From Candidatus Peribacteria bacterium (GTDB lineage Bacteria > Patescibacteriota > Gracilibacteria > BD1-5 > UBA6164), in contig CP060226.1 in the NCBI GenBank assembly GCA_023898505.1, positions 868,001 through 932,000 of the forward strand: DNA of 64,000 bases, in the 5' to 3' direction. Below, piece after piece: positions 62,346 to 64,000 of this stretch. The translations under genes and the position numbers were made by a program. The notes beneath the pieces were generated by a model. It did no database searches and was not told where the DNA came from. It saw nothing but the letters and a program-made list of their open reading frames with translations. Positions within the stretch are counted from its first letter, which is position 1. Each line of letters begins with the position of its first letter.

Positions 62346-62780
62346 ATGATACTGGAAACGGTGCATGCAGCTGTAACAGCTTCCCCAGGAATTATCGGGG
62401 AAACTTTAGAATTTTGAGAATTTGTGTTACTTGCTATTTCACTTTTTGTATTGTTTGCAGGAGTCTTTTCGATTGTATTCATCTTGTGGGGAGGATTGCT
62501 TTTAATCCTTTCTGGAGGGAAAGATGACAAGATTAAACCAGCGATTAATACTATCCGTTATGCGGTAATTGGTATCGTGGTAACGGTACTTACGATCTTT
62601 CTATTTCCGATACTCGGAAATCTTCTGGGGCTTGATGTTGAGAAATATGCACAACCAAAAAGAATCTTTGAAAAAATTGAAGAGATTGGAAATAAGATTT
62701 TTGGGACAAATACTACGAGTATCCCGAGTCAAAGCGTGGATAGTATCGATAACTTCCCCTCTGATTTTTCAGAACTATAG
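62346..62780 (+). CDS. Small two-helix membrane protein, T4SS-pilin-like
   Basis: 144 residues, ATG 62346, one UGA glycine in LEFGEFVLLA. Two long hydrophobic helices flank a short charged turn (LSGGKDDKIKPAINTIRYAV). This topology (helix, GGKDDKIK-type turn, helix) resembles the small VirB2/T4SS-pilin-like proteins common in CPR genomes. The C-terminal tail is Ser/Asp rich. Terminator follows immediately. Confidence 0.65.
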
Positions 62781-62811
62781 AAAAACCTTCCTGCGAGCAG
62801 GAAGGTTTTTT
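62781..62811. terminator. Bidirectional terminator
   Basis: Stem aaaaccttcctgc / gcaggaaggtttt with a 2-base centre and T-run, directly after the stop of the pilin-like gene; it also overlaps the stop of the convergent gene. Confidence 0.85.
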
Positions 62812-63217
62812 ATCGGATATCTTTTTTAAACAAGAAGTATACCCAGCGTTCATAGTTTGTCATGGATTCAGTAACACTATTTTTCTCAACTCCCGTTTGA
62901 GGGACTTCTTCTTCCGTGAGGATATGGTTGTTTACGTATCTATTGTATGTTGACTCAGATGTGAGATACAATACCTCTTCCCCTCTATTTTTTAGTCCTT
63001 GTTGTTCTTTGAGCACCTTGTTTCTATATGCCTTTGTACTTTTATAAGTAATAGTATCCTGGGCCCTATCAATGGTTGTTTTTATATCATGATTGAGGGC
63101 GACAATACGTTCGATATTCGTATTAATCGTATACTCTCTATATTTGTACTGTATGATGTTAAACAGGACATAGAGCATAATAATTATGAGGATGAGAAGG
63201 ATGTATTCTTTTTTCAT
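62810..63217 (-). CDS. DivIC/FtsB-like bitopic protein
   Basis: 135 residues from ATG 63217 (MKKEYILLILIIIMLYVLF); an extended frame to 63250 is possible. One membrane helix, then a coiled coil (NHDIKTTIDRAQDTI, KVLKEQQGLKNRGEEVLYLT) and a short C-terminal region with YERWVYFLF. Topology matches DivIC/FtsB/FtsL division proteins, but sequence alone is not decisive. No UGA. Confidence 0.55.
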   Translation of the reverse strand: MKKEYILLILIIIMLYVLFNIIQYKYREYTINTNIERIVALNHDIKTTIDRAQDTITYKSTKAYRNKVLKEQQGLKNRGEEVLYLTSESTYNRYVNNHILTEEEVPQTGVEKNSVTESMTNYERWVYFLFKKDIR

Positions 63218-63293
63218 ACAGGTTTGTAAAAACACTCTTTTTTTATACAATAATTTGAAAGTACTATATCTTACTTATTTGCAAGCCAGTATA

Positions 63294-64000
63294 ATGAAAA
63301 AAATAAAAAATAAATTTATTCTTCTCGTTATTATTTGAATCGTATTGCTTCTCGGACTCCAGATATATTGGTCATATGAAGACTCACAGATAGATAGAAA
63401 CTCTTACCTCGTAGTTATGGAAGGGACGGCAAAGATAGATACCATGACGGTAAGTCCTGGAACCAGATATAAGCTTGAAAATGATATGACCGTAACGACC
63501 CTAGGAGATGAAAGCTTGGCAGTAGTAGAGTGGGGAGATGGAAGTGTGACGCGTCTATGAGGGGAAACATCAGTCCACATTAGGACAACGAATATCGCAA
63601 AAAATCTTTCTCGTATTCAGATATCGTTTACTTTATTTAGTGGGAAGACCTGGTCAAATGTAACGAGCTTTATCGGTGATGACTCCTACTTTCATGAGTC
63701 ATTCCAGGATAATGAGGCTTCTGTTCGAGGGACAGTATTTAATGTAAATCTGGATGATGGGTACCTCTATGTTGTGGACCATGATATTTCTCTTGTTACT
63801 TCTGAAGGCAAGGAGATCTTTATCTCAGAAAATGCACCATTTTCTTTGCAAGCATTTTCTTTTATCCAGTTAACAGAATTTTTAAAAACATATACGGATA
63901 GTGCTTGGTTTAGTGAAAACAAAGATTTTGATACACAATTATTGCAGGCTCTGCAGGATAATTTGCTTGCATCTTTGTCCTCTTCAACACTTTCAAAGAG
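63294..64000 (+). CDS. FecR-domain membrane protein (3' end cut by window)
   Basis: Starts ATG 63294 with a membrane anchor (FILLVIIGIVLLLGLQIYW), two UGA glycines in the first 90 codons, then the FecR beta fold: LVVMEGTAKIDTMTVSPGTRYKL, VVEWGDGSVTRLGGETSVHI, and SVRGTVFNVNLDDGYLYVVD. FecR domains are known as periplasmic sensors that regulate sigma factors, but many surface proteins carry one. No sigma factor gene is in the window. The frame is open to base 64000. Confidence 0.82.

Overview
The window reads as a chromosomal segment of a Candidate Phyla Radiation bacterium that decodes UGA as glycine (translation table 25), i.e. the Gracilibacteria/Absconditabacteria (BD1-5/SR1) branch. With UGA as a stop, most genes fall into strings of fragments in one frame. 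With UGA as glycine they join into full-length proteins, and the UGA codons sit at invariant glycines: both ABC signature motifs of UvrA (LS-UGA-UGA-E), Walker A of Mfd, the ASLTGH motif of PilB, the first glycine of Fmt (FFGT), and GTIGG of MurB. Every gene here can be ended with UAA or UAG. Coordinates below use this code, so many genes are longer than a standard-code ORF finder would give, and several small genes appear only under it.

Layout. 1-6.8 kb (minus): prmC, an ABC-2 permease, fmt, a prepilin-like protein, a WecA/MraY-type transferase, glyA and a RelE-type toxin-antitoxin pair. 6.8-8.3 kb: repeat-rich spacer with a tiny GC-rich foreign-looking gene. 8.3-9.6 kb: a CtpA-type protease. 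9.9-13.1 kb: four unrecognised genes, two encoding membrane proteins. 13.1-24.9 kb: pepN, a DUF1653 protein, comF, uvrA, murB, an RsuA/RluB-type pseudouridine synthase, a secreted coiled-coil protein, gtrA-like and a DnaQ-DinG fusion. 24.9-29.6 kb: type IV pilus-type module (two bitopic proteins, PilB, PilC). 29.6-33.6 kb: a large S-layer-like protein with a strong promoter, a long structured leader and double terminators. 33.6-39.4 kb: mfd, tsaB, a PH-domain protein, queA, and a MazF/Phd-type pair directly ahead of queA. 39.8-54.6 kb: an island of four very large unknown proteins extremely rich in UGA-glycine, containing a toxin-antitoxin pair bracketed by identical 51-bp terminators, then a composition-anomalous small membrane protein and one convergent unknown gene. 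54.7-58.6 kb: another toxin-antitoxin-like pair, ftsX and a fused ATP-grasp ligase/DUF1704 metallopeptidase. 58.7-62.2 kb: translation cluster (tRNA-Asp, tRNA-Ala, tuf, rpsJ, rpmB, tRNA-Leu, rpsP, khpA). 62.3-64 kb: a small pilin-like membrane protein, a DivIC-like protein and a FecR-domain protein cut by the window edge.

Together the genes suit a small cell with its own translation, DNA repair and wall/surface machinery plus pili and a DNA-uptake-related gene (comF), consistent with a host-attached or predatory lifestyle (inference). UGA-glycine is absent from tuf, the ribosomal proteins, khpA, glyA, pepN's catalytic core and ftsX, and is densest in the unknown giant proteins. The most novel items are the giant-protein island, the ATP-grasp/DUF1704 fusion, and the toxin-antitoxin pairs hidden by recoding. 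The summary of taxonomy rests on genetic code alone; no rRNA is present to confirm it.
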